This document shows positions 26,001 through 36,177 of a stretch of DNA of 64,000 nt, in pieces. Source of the stretch: JBLIRR01 sp049472395 (GTDB lineage Bacteria > SZUA-182 > DTGQ01 > JBLIRR01). The notes under the pieces were generated by a model that saw only the letters and a program-made list of their open reading frames with translations, did no database searches and had not been told where the DNA came from. Within the stretch, counting starts at the first letter, position 1, and each line of letters begins with the position of its first letter. The stretch lies in contig JBLIRR010000031.1 of the NCBI GenBank assembly GCA_049472395.1, positions 1-64,000 on the forward strand. The letters run 5' to 3'. The translations under genes and the position numbers were made by a program.

Positions 26001-29000
26001 GGATATAGTCGGTGATACGCAGACGCTGATAGGTTTTCCCCTCATGCTCCACGTGCTGCTCATCGAAGCTTTCCGTATGAAGCTCAAGGGTGATGCCTGT
26101 AGCATCCCTCTCAATAATATGAACTGCTTGCCTGATCGGGCGCGTCGGGGCCTGTGCGCTCTCTATTTTATATGATTCATCACCATCTAAGATGCCATCT
26201 CCATCCGTATCAGGATTTAAGGGATCAGTACCGCGCAGGTATTCATCATAATTGCTCAGACCATCCCCATCAAGATCAAATCCTGCACTGTTACTGAAGA
26301 TGTCAAGCCCAAAACCGATCTCCCAGTCATCGGCAAGTCCATCTGCATCCCAGTCAACGCAGATGGGGCCATGCTCTGTTCGCACCCCGGATACGTCTAT
26401 GTCTTCAAGTGTATAATAGTAAAGCTTCCCTCTGCTGACATTTTCATCTGTGTACTCATACTGCTTTCCCTTGACGGAAAAAGCAAGGCCGGGGATAATC
26501 TTTTGGGTGAGCCTCTCAAAAGGTCCGGCTGGGCCCTCCGCCCGGTAAAGATGAAAGCCCATATTATCAACTTCCTGGGCTGTCTCCCAGCTAAGCCTCA
26601 CTCTGCCCTCATCTCCCTCTGCCTTAAAGGAGAGAAGCTTTATTGCGGTCAGCTCGTTTTGCGAATCCATATCAATGTCGTAAAATTCCGCAGGGGCCCG
26701 CTGGTTATAGAATTCTGTCTGGATCCAGCAGGATGAGCGTTTTCTTCTCGAGATACGCACCTCATCGATAATGCCGGCAAAGTGTGCGTTAACATCGGGC
26801 AGTCCCAGCGCCCCGCCGATCTGAAAGGGCTCATTGTTTTCAGAGGGCACCGGGGTACCGTCAGAGGTATGCCAGCCTCCCTCTATCAGTTCACCATTTA
26901 AATAATGCTGGGGAGCAGTCGGGTCCCCGAAGGTATTGACAAAGGTATAGTAATACCACGTATCGGCTTCAAGTTCGTCAGCGGTGGCTCTATACTCCGC
27001 CCATCCGGAGTCAGAGCTGTTCCGGTAGAGGAAGTTTGGCTTCTGCCCGATGGATTGCAGCCCATAATTAAGGGTGGTGCTTACTTCTGCATTCCTTCCT
27101 TTTGCCAAGATATGGGCCCACCCCTTGTTCACATCGCTTGATTTGATCCATACGGAGAGGGTAATATCCTCACCGGATACAAAATCAAGCGCACTTCCCA
27201 CACCAGGATCGGGAATCTCAATCTCATCATCAATCCCATTAAATTCATCAGCACCGCCGATCATACCCACTGCATCCTGGGTGGCTCCATTATAGGAGCC
27301 TGAATTCCCATGCTGGGTAGAATCATCATGGGAGCCTGATACCTCATTGAGGTGCCATACGCCCATATAATCCGCATCCCATACCCCCTGCGGGTTCTCT
27401 GTGGGAGTCAGAACACAAGGGTTGCCGTAGTACAGAATGATCTCCGTATCACCATCATAGGAGAGCTTCGGTACTCTCACCCAGGCGATAAGGTCGCAGG
27501 AGGTATCCCCACATTCAAACTTCTCGATCTCATGCTCCAGGGTGCAGGGTGCTCCGCCCCCGCAGGTTGCCTCGTCAATCCCTTTGAATATGATATCATA
27601 CCCATAAGGGCTCTGCACACCGCTTTTAAGCTGGGTGCTTCCCTGGATGTCTACCATGACAGGAAAATCAGTCAGATCACAGGTACAATCCCTGCCTATC
27701 TGCGGTGATCTGATAAGCATCTGACTCTGATAGATATAGTAATCGGTGCAGCACTCACCTATGGTATAGAAGCTCGCCGGATCAGACTGATTGGTGTATT
27801 CTGTCGTAATCCATGAGGATGAGCGGGCGATGTTGGATATGCGGACCTCATCGATGCTGCCGTTAAATTTACTGAGATGGTCATCGGAACCCTTAGAGCC
27901 AATCGACACATTTTCATCGATAGAACCGCTCCACGTTCCTAATCCTGTGAGGGTACTCCCATTCTGTGAGCCATCTATAAATGCCCTCACTTCATCAGCA
28001 GTGTTATCCCACGTTAAGACCACCTGATGCCATTGACCATCATCATCACTTATATCCGTGCATTCAATCATTGTCGTTATATTATTTGCCTTATATCGTA
28101 ATGTAAAATTATCAAGAGCATCAGCCCACAGTAGTCCGATATTATTCAAATCATTAGCATGTGCGCTCACTACCGTCCCATCACCTGTCATTGGGCGCAT
28201 TTTTATCCACGCAGAAACAGTGCCTTTGAGTACATTGATATCATCGTTCACCGCGCCGATATCGATATAATCATTGATGCCGTCAAAATCCTGCGCGCCC
28301 GCGATCTTGCCCGCAATCGGTCCGTTGTTGTACTGAATTGCGTCGTTGTGTGACGTGGAGTCCTCGTGGGTACCGCCGGTAACACCATCAGTTACCTGCT
28401 CCTCCAGGTGCCAGACGCTCGCGAAATTCGGGTCCCACACCCCCGCAGGGTTCTCCGTAGGCGAGGTGATGTAGCTGTTTCCATAGAAGATAAAGAAGGA
28501 GGTATCCTCATTATGCTTTAAGGTGGGTATCCTTACCCAGGCTTTGAGCACCCCGTTTTCATCATCATAGTGCTCGATCTCATAATCGAGCTTGTTCTCC
28601 TTTGTCTCATCGGCAAAGACAATATCATACCCCATCGGGTGCTCAACATTGCCGGTTGGCGATGCCTTTAAATAATCTGCCTGTATGGAGACAAGGAGGG
28701 GGAAATCGGTAAAATCGCTGTTGCCGGCAACCTTGGAATTGTCCACGGTGATCTTTCGTATACAATAAAAATCTTCGGCATTTAAGCTGAAGTGTGTCAC
28801 GCTCGATGCCCCGGGTCCCCCCATCGTTCCCGATGCAAGGGTGATGTTGCCGATCCCGAGGTTGATAGTGAGCGTATCCCCCATCTGAAGGTTACTCACA
28901 TCACCTTTGAGGATATAATGAATGCTCGCCCCTCCCGTCAGAGTAACGGGAGCGGTAAAGGTAATGGTGCCCATGGAATCAGTGATATCAACAGATCCCA

Positions 29001-32000
29001 CACCGCCCACAGTGGCAGTTTCAGTGTCGCTGATACTACCGTCAGTATCAGCATCAATAAAAATCTCCATATTGGCCATATCCCCCGGAGCAATCCCGAG
29101 GGCAGCGGGAAGCCGGAATTGCACCTGGTCAACCGTCACATCCGAGGCATCAGTGTTGACGAGCCAAAAGGCGAAAAGCTCTGCTCCCGATATGTTCGTT
29201 TCCGTCATGAAGGCATTTGTCTCCTGTCCTTCCGAATGGTCATTGAGAGTGATTGTTCCGCACTCAGTGTCGGTGTAAAAGTCTGAGGATGCCTGATTAT
29301 TATATTTTGTTTTAATCCATCCATCGGAGCGGGCCACATTGGAGATACGCACCTCATCGATCATTCCGTTAAAGTACGTGTAATTATCATCGGAATACAG
29401 CCTTCCGATGAAGGCGAATTCACCGCTGTCGGAAAGTGAGACTGTCCCTGTTGAGGCCTGCATGTTTCCGTCAATATAAAGATAGTTGGTCCCGGATTTT
29501 CGCACACCTATGACATAGTGCCACTGCATATCAGTATAGGTAATATCGCTGTCGATAAGATCATAGCTTGTGCCATCATGAATGATAAAGTAAAAATGAT
29601 TGTCATCACCTATCGCCAGGGAAAATCCCCCGGCATCCTTATCTATCTTTCCGGCAATTCCCATATTGTGATTAATGACCTCAGGCCTGCACCAGGCGCT
29701 TATGGTCATATCCGTCTCCGCCTCAAACTCCAGGCTGTTACCACTGCCGCAATCAATATAGGCATCCCCCAATGGTCCGCTTGCAGGCGGAAAATCAAAG
29801 GCTGAGTTTATTTTGCCCTCCTCCCCTGCAAGGATGTCATTGTCATAATCCTTGATCCTCATTCCATGATTGGCATTCAAGGTTGAATCCGTAACTTCGT
29901 TGAGTGAGCCGCTGACATGTGGCTCCTCTAAGTGCTGCACCATCACATAGCCTGAGTCCCACACCCCTTCTGGATTTTCCGTGGGCACAGAGATGCTGCT
30001 CTCTCCATAGTACATGTAGATCAGAGTATCGGTATTACATTCGAGGGTGGGGATCCTCACCCAGGCTACCAGCTCACCCTCGGCACCGTCATAGGTTTCA
30101 ATCTCATGGTCCAACTGGGTTTCGCTAGTATCATCATAAAAAACAATATCATACCCAGCAGGATGCTGCACACATCCTGTGGGATAGGTTTTTAACATAT
30201 CATCCTGCAGGGTGAGGGCCAGGGGAAAATTTGTCAGATCAGCGGTTGCCTCGACCATCTCATGCTGTATGGTTATTTTCTTGATGCAGGAGAAGTTGGT
30301 TGCAAGGGGCGACTTAAGATGAGTGGCACTCGTTACATTCACTCCTTCCATGGAGCCTGATGAGAGGCTGACACCGACAGTGTTGAGATTAATCGTCATC
30401 TGGTCATTCGCCTCAAGATTGTACACGTCTGCCTTGAGGATATAGTTGACCGTCGTGTCCGCCGGCAGAGTAAAGCCTGAGGTAAAGGAGATACCGGTGA
30501 CCGAGGCATCCACAACCCCTGCGCCACCCACGGTTGTCGTCTCATCCCCGTCAATAGCCCCGTCGTCATCATCATCTATATAGATGGCGAGGCTGTCAAA
30601 ATCAGCCTGTACAATCCCCGTAACCGATGAAAGGGGGAAGGTGATGGCATCAACGCTCACAGCAGTAGAGTCATTATTAGCGATTGAAAAGGCATACATC
30701 TCCGCCCCCATCACCACGGTTGTATCAGCAATGAACTTATTCGTCTCCTGCCCCACTGCATGCTCACCGAGTGTGCAGGATTTAGGAACAGTGTAAAAGC
30801 TTGAGGGATCAGACTGGTTGTTGTACTCTGTCTTTATCCAGTCGGCTGAGCGGGCAGTACTGGAGATGCGCGCCTCATCGATGATGCCGTCTATAGATTC
30901 GTCCAAATTACTTATTCTACCTTCAGTAATAGGTGAATTTAAAGATCCGCCTGGAATTTGATAGGCTATTTCGATCCCATTGTTATATAATCGTTGCGTT
31001 GTTCCATCCCACGTCCCGACAACATAATACCAGGGTCCCGCAGTAAGAGCCCCATCGACTCTTAAATACTGGAGTGTGCCGTTTGTTTTAATATAGAAAG
31101 CCAATTGAGCCTGAGTATTTGCACCATTATGCCTAATTACCGCAATTTCAGGTCCGGCTGTCAGGTACCGTTCGTGGAGGGCTGGTAATGTATCATGTTT
31201 AACCCATGCCGATACAGTTATCGCACCTGGAGACATTGTCGGTGAGAAAGTAATAGCATCATCAATCCCATCAAAATCCTGTCCATTGGCGATCATACCT
31301 GCCATTTCGTTATTCCCCTCTTGCGTGCCTGTATGATTATTCGAGGTTGAGTCAATATGCACGCCGTTTCCTGATGCTTCATCATCGACCACTTCACTTA
31401 AGTGCCACACTGCCTTATAATTAGTATCCCACACCCCGGGCGCATTCGCCGTCGGTGCAGTGATCGTATTATTTCCATAATACATATAGAGCACGGTATC
31501 TATATCATATCTGAGCACAGGTATCCTCACCCAGGCCACTGTCTTGCCCGTGCTTCCATTGTAGTATTCAATCTCATGATCAAGCTGTATAGCGTTGTTT
31601 GCATCGAAGAAGACAATGTCATAGCCCTCCGGATGCTCAACACATCCCGTGGGGGCTAATTTCAAGGAATCATCGCTCATATCCACCACAAGGGGGAAAT
31701 TATAAAGATGAGAGGTGCCCTCAACCTTGGTATTATCGATGATTATCTTCTTCATACAGGAGAATTGGTCTGGCGGAGCAAACCATTTATGGGACACGCT
31801 CGATGGTTCGCTTCCTCCGGCCGAGCCATTAAATATCCACACATCGCTCGCCAGAAGATTTATGGTGAGCTTATCTCCGCCGGCAAGACTGCTCACATCC
31901 CCTTTGAGGATATAATTGACCGTATCACCGAACGCCAGCGCAAAATTTTCAGTAAAGGTGATACTGCCGCTCACGCCGCTTATATTCACCACCCCTGCTC

Positions 32001-35000
32001 CGCCAACCGCGGTTGTCTCCCCGGCCTCGATGAGCCCATCGCCATCAGTGTCAATATAGATGGCACAACTGGTTATATCCGATCCTTCAATCCCCGTGAT
32101 TGAGGTGAGTGAAAACTCTATTTGATCCATGATGAGTGAATTGTCCCCGGAATTGCTCAATTGAAAGGCAAAAAGCTCTGCATTGCTCACCGAGCTTTCA
32201 CTGCCGAAGCTGTTGCTCTCCTGGCCCGCTGCATGTTCGGTGAGCTCACAATAGTTGTTTTGACTTGAAAGGAGAGTGTAAAAGCTCGATGGAGCAGACT
32301 GGTTATTGTACTCTGTCTTGATCCAGGAGCTAGAGCGGGCGATGTTGGAGATACGAACTTCGTCGATTTGGGTAGGACCAACCGAGCTCCCAATATCGTC
32401 ATGCCAACGATGTATCATAAAACGGCGATCATTCGTCATGGTTACGTTGAATGTCGATGTAGCTACTTCTAAACCATCCAAATAGATTTTAAACTCATTG
32501 GCTCCGGTGCCTTCCCGTTCGGCAGCGAGGTGGTGCCACTCCCCGTCATCGCCATTCTCACCGTAGTCAACATAGGATCCATTGTAATAAGTAAAAGTAT
32601 CGTGACTCGAGCTTTCGTAAATATAAATACCGTTATATGGGCCATTGTAGTTACTTTTGGTAACAAAGGGATCAGTATCCCCTCCACCCTTCACCCACAG
32701 GCTCACAGAGAAATTTGATAAGCCAAAATCAAAATCATCCACATCGCCATAGTCGATATATTTACTGACTACATCAAACTGTAAAGCACCGCCGATCCTT
32801 CCTGCGATCTGGTCGTCGCTCACCATGCTCCCCTGATCCGTCCCGTCGTGATCATTCGATGTCGAATCCTTGATATCTGCCGTGGACGGGTCCTCCTTCA
32901 GGTGCCACACCCCCTTGTAGTTTGTATCCCACACGGCCTCCGGATTTTCCGTTGGGGTAATGATGTTGCTGTTGCCATAATACATGTAAATCACGGTATC
33001 TTCATTCCATTTAAGGATGGGAATTCTCACCCACGCAACCACATCCCCGATGAAGCCATCGTAATCCTCAATCTCATGGTCTAATTGGATTGTGCTGGTT
33101 TCATCGTAAAACACTATATCATAGCCGTTGGAGTTGGCTACACACCCATCGGGTGAAAGTTTCAGGGATTCATCCGTAATATCTACCAGGAGGGGAAAAT
33201 CAATAAGGTCTGATGCGCTCTCGACCTTGGTATAATCTATGGTAATTTTCATCATGCAGGAATAAATTGCTGCGCTTTCACCCATATGCATGATTCCCGT
33301 CGTATCCCCCCCAATAGAGAGTGCGTTGTGAGTAATAGCCCCTGAGGGGAGGCTGATTCTCATTTGGTCCCCGCTGGTAAGAGCAGACACATCCCCTGTC
33401 AGAATATAATTGACGCTCGTATAGCTCGATAGGTCAAAGCCGGTTGCAAAGGTGATGCTGCCGGACTCCCCACTGATACTTACGATCCCATCCCCGCCGA
33501 CAGAGGTGGTCTCTCCCGCCTCGATAGTGCCATTATTATCACTATCTATGTATAGTTTGCAATTGGCCATATCGACCTGTGCAATCTGCCAGATTGAGGA
33601 GAGCTGAAACTGTATCTGACTAATGGTGGCTGTGACCGATCCGAGGTTGCTGAGCTTAAAGGCAAAAAGCTCTGCCCCGGTGACCGATGCTTCAGTCCCG
33701 AATGCGGAGGGCTCTTGGCCTTGATCATGATCACTCAGATACAATCCGTCAAAGATAGAATAAAAGCTTGCAGGATCAGACTGGTTGTTGTATTCGGTTG
33801 CGATCCGGGCAGCAGAGAGCGCCTTGTTGGATACGCGCACCTCATCGATAAGGCCATTAAACCAGCCTATCGTTTCTGAGTCACCTTTCCCTGCAATCGT
33901 AAAGGTCGCTCCGGTGGAATCATCTATGGTACCTTCTGCAAATTTTGTATAGTCAAGTTGACTATTAACGTAAAATTTAGCATTTACTCCATCATACGTT
34001 ATGACGACATATGCCCATGCATCCGAAGGAATGTCTATTGTACCGCTACACCAGTCTTTTCTGGCTCCGTTTATCCGAAAATCTCCGGCTAATGTTGTTT
34101 TAGTGATATCGTTGCCCCATAGATATAAACAATATTGTATGTTAAAAAAGGTATTCTGTGTTACAACAGAATACCAGTCGCTTTTTGCCGGCCGCGCTGC
34201 CATATTAATCCAGGCTGATAATGTAATTTTCTGCCTAATGTTTAAACTATCGCCGCCACTGGTATACACCTCATCATTAATCCCATCAAAATCCTGCCCA
34301 TTGGCGGTCTTACCCGCGAACGTTGCATTGCCCGATTGATCACCGTCATTATCATATGAGGTGGAGTCATAATGGGTGCCACTTGTAGCCTCATCCGTCA
34401 CATCTTCGCTAAGATGCCACACACCGGCATAATCACTATCCCATATCCCTGCAGGGTTCTCCAGGCAAGAGGTGATCTCGCTATTGCCATAGTACATATA
34501 AATCGCCGTGTCTTCATAATATTTCAGGGTAGGGATTCTCACCCACGCAACAAGGGTGCCATTTGCACTATCATAATATTCAATCTCATGGTCCAACCGA
34601 ACAGCGGTAATTTCATCATAAAACAGGATGTCATACCCATTGGCATTCTGTACACACCCGGTAGGGGCCAGTTTAAGATCAGCCGTGTTTTCAAACTTGA
34701 CGAGCAGGGGAAAATTAGTGAGATCCGGAGGGCCCTCTACCTTGGTATGGTCTATCACTATCCTCTTTGAGCAGGAAAAATCATTGAACACGACCTGCAA
34801 CATGGAAAGAGCAATGCCCTGGGGATTGGTAAGCCCGCTGATGATGTTCTCAACATTTGTGCCGTCATAATTGGCACGTTTGATCTTCCCGCCAGTATAA
34901 TCAGCCCAGTACATCTTCCCCGCCGTTATATCAAAAGCCATGTCATACGGCCCACTAAGCCCGGTGACGAGCGTCTCTTTATTCGTACCATTGAGATTGG

Positions 35001-36147
35001 CCCGATAGAGAGCCCCATCATCGACATCACTAAAATATATCTTGCCTGCATTAAGATCGAGTGCGATACCCTGTGAGCCTACAACATCAGTGCGGAGATC
35101 TTCAATACCCGTTCCATCGAGGTTGGCCCGCTGGATTTTGTCTGCGCCATAATCTGTCCAATAGATCTTATTTGATGAGAGATCAAGGGTGATGCCCGAT
35201 GGATTAATCAGCCCATCAGATGAGGTGACAAGGTCCTCTACATTGGTGCCATCGAGGTCAGAGCGCTGGATTTTATCCGTGCCCCAGTCTGCCCAATAGA
35301 TCTTGCCGGCCTCACTGTCAATAGCTAAATAGGCCGGATCAGAAAGACCGCTTGTCACAAGATCCTCCACTGTGGAGCCATCGAGGTTGGAGCGCTGGAT
35401 TTTTCCGGCACCAGTATCGGTCCAATAGAGCTTTCCTGCCGAACGATCAAAGGCAATACCCGTCGGTGTGCCAAGGCCGGTGACGATTTCCTCGATGCTC
35501 GTTCCGTCAAGACCCTTCCCATAGACTCCCCCTGTGCCGGCATCGGTCCAATACACCACCTCATTTGTATTTTGCCGCTGGACCCCTGTGAGGGTGAGAG
35601 ACCACCCGGTAACAGAGCCTGCGTCACCGAAGTCATCATCCATAATATAGAGTGACCATACCCCTTGAGGATCTATGCCATTAAATACCGAAAGCAGTGT
35701 GCTATAGGGACTTGGGGGCGCAGGGGCCATTGGATCAGTTTGCGCAGCTGTACATGGCTTGTAGGTGCCTGAAGCAATTGAATTGCCGGGAATATCATCA
35801 ACAGCGCTATCATCAAAGGTAAGGGTGAAGTTTACTATGTCAACTCCCCCGCCCATGTCCGACATAAGCATCACCCTCTGATTCCCGGGTCCCACAAGGA
35901 GCATATCGATATCATCGGGATAGGTATGGCTTAATCCCTCGATGGTCACTGTGACCTTGGTTACGGCCCCCGCCATGGCGGGGACCGTGATGGTTGATGG
36001 GTAAGGAGCGGCAGCTCCCAAGCTCAGGATGTTGATATCGGCTGAATTAATAAATGTTGCTGCGTGAATCTGACCAACACCCGACAAAAGAAAACAGCAT
36101 ACTAACACGGGAAGTATACGAATTATTTTGATCCTATGTAAGATCAT
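23029..36147 (-). CDS. giant exported protein: P-domain, YWTD propeller, six DUF2341-LamG modules, C25 (gingipain-type) peptidase
   Basis: The product is about 4372 residues with a signal peptide. In order (approximate residues): proprotein-convertase P-like domain (45-195; DDIDMLLVGPGNQRVMLMSD, GVWSLYIMDD); YWTD-type propeller (200-460; repeated IYWTD/IQRSNLDG); six DUF2341 plus LamG units starting near 460, 960, 1460, 1955, 2460 and 2800; four intervening modules beginning with a GQE motif; FnIII-like (3180); calcium-type Asp repeats (3265-3325); a C25 propeptide-like region (3340-3600); peptidase C25 (3870-4240); and a final FnIII. The C25 catalytic dyad appears intact: His in NFSGHGS and Cys in SMTCLTG. 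The start is ATG 36147 after a G-rich ribosome site. The gene heads the operon with PilY1 and four minor pilins, so a role in pilus-linked adhesion or processing is inferred. Confidence 0.88.
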   Translation of the reverse strand: MILHRIKIIRILPVLVCCFLLSGVGQIHAATFINSADINILSLGAAAPYPSTITVPAMAGAVTKVTVTIEGLSHTYPDDIDMLLVGPGNQRVMLMSDMGGGVDIVNFTLTFDDSAVDDIPGNSIASGTYKPCTAAQTDPMAPAPPSPYSTLLSVFNGIDPQGVWSLYIMDDDFGDAGSVTGWSLTLTGVQRQNTNEVVYWTDAGTGGVYGKGLDGTSIEEIVTGLGTPTGIAFDRSAGKLYWTDTGAGKIQRSNLDGSTVEDLVTSGLSDPAYLAIDSEAGKIYWADWGTDKIQRSDLDGTNVEDLVTSSDGLINPSGITLDLSSNKIYWTDYGADKIQRANLDGTGIEDLRTDVVGSQGIALDLNAGKIYFSDVDDGALYRANLNGTNKETLVTGLSGPYDMAFDITAGKMYWADYTGGKIKRANYDGTNVENIISGLTNPQGIALSMLQVVFNDFSCSKRIVIDHTKVEGPPDLTNFPLLVKFENTADLKLAPTGCVQNANGYDILFYDEITAVRLDHEIEYYDSANGTLVAWVRIPTLKYYEDTAIYMYYGNSEITSCLENPAGIWDSDYAGVWHLSEDVTDEATSGTHYDSTSYDNDGDQSGNATFAGKTANGQDFDGINDEVYTSGGDSLNIRQKITLSAWINMAARPAKSDWYSVVTQNTFFNIQYCLYLWGNDITKTTLAGDFRINGARKDWCSGTIDIPSDAWAYVVITYDGVNAKFYVNSQLDYTKFAEGTIDDSTGATFTIAGKGDSETIGWFNGLIDEVRVSNKALSAARIATEYNNQSDPASFYSIFDGLYLSDHDQGQEPSAFGTEASVTGAELFAFKLSNLGSVTATISQIQFQLSSIWQIAQVDMANCKLYIDSDNNGTIEAGETTSVGGDGIVSISGESGSITFATGFDLSSYTSVNYILTGDVSALTSGDQMRISLPSGAITHNALSIGGDTTGIMHMGESAAIYSCMMKITIDYTKVESASDLIDFPLLVDITDESLKLSPDGCVANSNGYDIVFYDETSTIQLDHEIEDYDGFIGDVVAWVRIPILKWNEDTVIYMYYGNSNIITPTENPEAVWDTNYKGVWHLKEDPSTADIKDSTSNDHDGTDQGSMVSDDQIAGRIGGALQFDVVSKYIDYGDVDDFDFGLSNFSVSLWVKGGGDTDPFVTKSNYNGPYNGIYIYESSSHDTFTYYNGSYVDYGENGDDGEWHHLAAEREGTGANEFKIYLDGLEVATSTFNVTMTNDRRFMIHRWHDDIGSSVGPTQIDEVRISNIARSSSWIKTEYNNQSAPSSFYTLLSSQNNYCELTEHAAGQESNSFGSESSVSNAELFAFQLSNSGDNSLIMDQIEFSLTSITGIEGSDITSCAIYIDTDGDGLIEAGETTAVGGAGVVNISGVSGSITFTENFALAFGDTVNYILKGDVSSLAGGDKLTINLLASDVWIFNGSAGGSEPSSVSHKWFAPPDQFSCMKKIIIDNTKVEGTSHLYNFPLVVDMSDDSLKLAPTGCVEHPEGYDIVFFDANNAIQLDHEIEYYNGSTGKTVAWVRIPVLRYDIDTVLYMYYGNNTITAPTANAPGVWDTNYKAVWHLSEVVDDEASGNGVHIDSTSNNHTGTQEGNNEMAGMIANGQDFDGIDDAITFSPTMSPGAITVSAWVKHDTLPALHERYLTAGPEIAVIRHNGANTQAQLAFYIKTNGTLQYLRVDGALTAGPWYYVVGTWDGTTQRLYNNGIEIAYQIPGGSLNSPITEGRISNLDESIDGIIDEARISSTARSADWIKTEYNNQSDPSSFYTVPKSCTLGEHAVGQETNKFIADTTVVMGAEMYAFSIANNDSTAVSVDAITFPLSSVTGIVQADFDSLAIYIDDDDDGAIDGDETTTVGGAGVVDASVTGISFTSGFTLPADTTVNYILKADVYNLEANDQMTINLNTVGVSLSSGSMEGVNVTSATHLKSPLATNFSCIKKITIQHEMVEATADLTNFPLALTLQDDMLKTYPTGCVQHPAGYDIVFYDDTSETQLDHEIETYDGAEGELVAWVRIPTLECNTDTLIYMYYGESSISVPTENPEGVWDSGYVMVQHLEEPHVSGSLNEVTDSTLNANHGMRIKDYDNDILAGEEGKINSAFDFPPASGPLGDAYIDCGSGNSLEFEAETDMTISAWCRPEVINHNMGIAGKIDKDAGGFSLAIGDDNHFYFIIHDGTSYDLIDSDITYTDMQWHYVIGVRKSGTNYLYIDGNMQASTGTVSLSDSGEFAFIGRLYSDDNYTYFNGMIDEVRISNVARSDGWIKTKYNNQASSDFYTDTECGTITLNDHSEGQETNAFMTETNISGAELFAFWLVNTDASDVTVDQVQFRLPAALGIAPGDMANMEIFIDADTDGSISDTETATVGGVGSVDITDSMGTITFTAPVTLTGGASIHYILKGDVSNLQMGDTLTINLGIGNITLASGTMGGPGASSVTHFSLNAEDFYCIRKITVDNSKVAGNSDFTDFPLLVSIQADYLKASPTGNVEHPMGYDIVFADETKENKLDYEIEHYDDENGVLKAWVRIPTLKHNEDTSFFIFYGNSYITSPTENPAGVWDPNFASVWHLEEQVTDGVTGGTHEDSTSHNDAIQYNNGPIAGKIAGAQDFDGINDYIDIGAVNDDINVLKGTVSAWIKMRPMTGDGTVVSAHANDLNNIGLLWADALDNFTLRYKANNITTMIECTDISDDDGQWHQVVLTWDNTADEVRAFIDGSQNGSTLTGLGTWSGSIDENVSIGSKGSDDHLSKFNGSIDEVRISNIARSSSWITTEYTNQSDPASFYTIGECCTDYYIYQSQMLIRSPQIGRDCTCDLTDFPVMVDIQGSTQLKSGVQSPYGYDIIFKGIDEATCGGGAPCTLEHEIEKFECGDTSCDLIAWVRVPKLSYDGDTEIILYYGNPCVLTPTENPQGVWDADYMGVWHLNEVSGSHDDSTQHGNSGSYNGATQDAVGMIGGADEFNGIDDEIEIPDPGVGSALDFVSGEDITLSVWIKSSDVNKGWAHILAKGRNAEVSTTLNYGLQSIGQKPNFLYRNSSDSGWAEYRATADELEADTWYYYTFVNTFGDPTAPQHYLNGELIEGGWHTSDGTPVPSENNEPFQIGGALGLPDVNAHFAGIIDEVRISRRKRSSCWIQTEFYNQRAPAEFYDIDMDSQNELTAIKLLSFKAEGDEGRVRLSWETAQEVDNMGFHLYRAEGPAGPFERLTQKIIPGLAFSVKGKQYEYTDENVSRGKLYYYTLEDIDVSGVRTEHGPICVDWDADGLADDWEIGFGLDIFSNSAGFDLDGDGLSNYDEYLRGTDPLNPDTDGDGILDGDESYKIESAQAPTRPIRQAVHIIERDATGITLELHTESFDEQHVEHEGKTYQRLRITDYIHGYSHQTGHPELPLKGILLDLPEGKSARLRIEDTASTTHTGYMVYPLPEKVVSSEGGVDRVEELFALDAAAYARDIFSPQEVAQLGNVYTFRDAKKLHLIFSPLTFNPVRGELRHYARIRVRLTYEDRASEVSSPRARTLGTSYLSWGSAYKVILPAEGIYRITKDALISLGIEVSQTELDKVRLYHCGREVALSVYDENNDNFFDDTDYIDFYGMPIMDVHAKYTSHNVYWLLLDGGEGEPVRMDHLKACPGSGEQALTYSAKLLYEEDERYMLAAPGDDARDRWFFTDSILGNGIDGGGNPVAFRFITTGVAGQGNLAISMLGLYDTDHEVMVSVNGAAGVSFTWNGIAFYEASMENVSLSEGENEVSILCASGEDSIALDRIEAVYPRSFNAIGNELSFSHQAGYRYEISGFSDDLIMGFDITSPYAPVCLGDMKSAGVGPYTYCFEPRYDDGESGQKRYCLLSQSAVKSPLEISQGQVGNLRQMEGGADYIIITHRQIGWDSEGEPAAWLTALCSLRQSQGLRTVVVDIEHIFNEFGYGFATPQAVRDFLTYAYYNWTRPAPRHVLLLGDSTFDTKDNLNLAEAYPYLPSYLHMNDLMGENPSDEWFVTVQGHDALPDMYIGRLPAASAAQAEVMVNKILAYEGAANTKGWEKNVLLVADGQNDEYEAYFRIIADDAADLVPFDMYPFKGYLDEYIIVELLQNAIKEKINEGSLIINFSGHGSTQIWGQEILFEADDIVSLTNEQRLGFFVSMTCLTGYFTYPESENFPSLAEALLRAEGKGAVAALMSTGMTPPQAQAILNRALFESIFTEDIRLLGPAINRAKQILLANWGGLQDVSESFLLFGDPAMGLKVPLPTKPEGISSLGCVGTEGGVTISWQEARDCEGEPVAGYNLYRSTTPSGSFAKINSELITETSYEDSSGMSMTLYYYVVTSVDNSGDESVRSQIVSGITGLLPTYGIGTRVDNEGELSGSSDDSCFIMTLGK

Positions 36148-36177
36148 TTCCCCCCCCTCTCTCTCTCGGGCAATCAA

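Noticed and set aside
23029..36147. CRISPR or tandem-repeat array in the giant gene
   Set aside because: The repeats are long protein-domain repeats of about 1.5 kb, not short spaced repeats.
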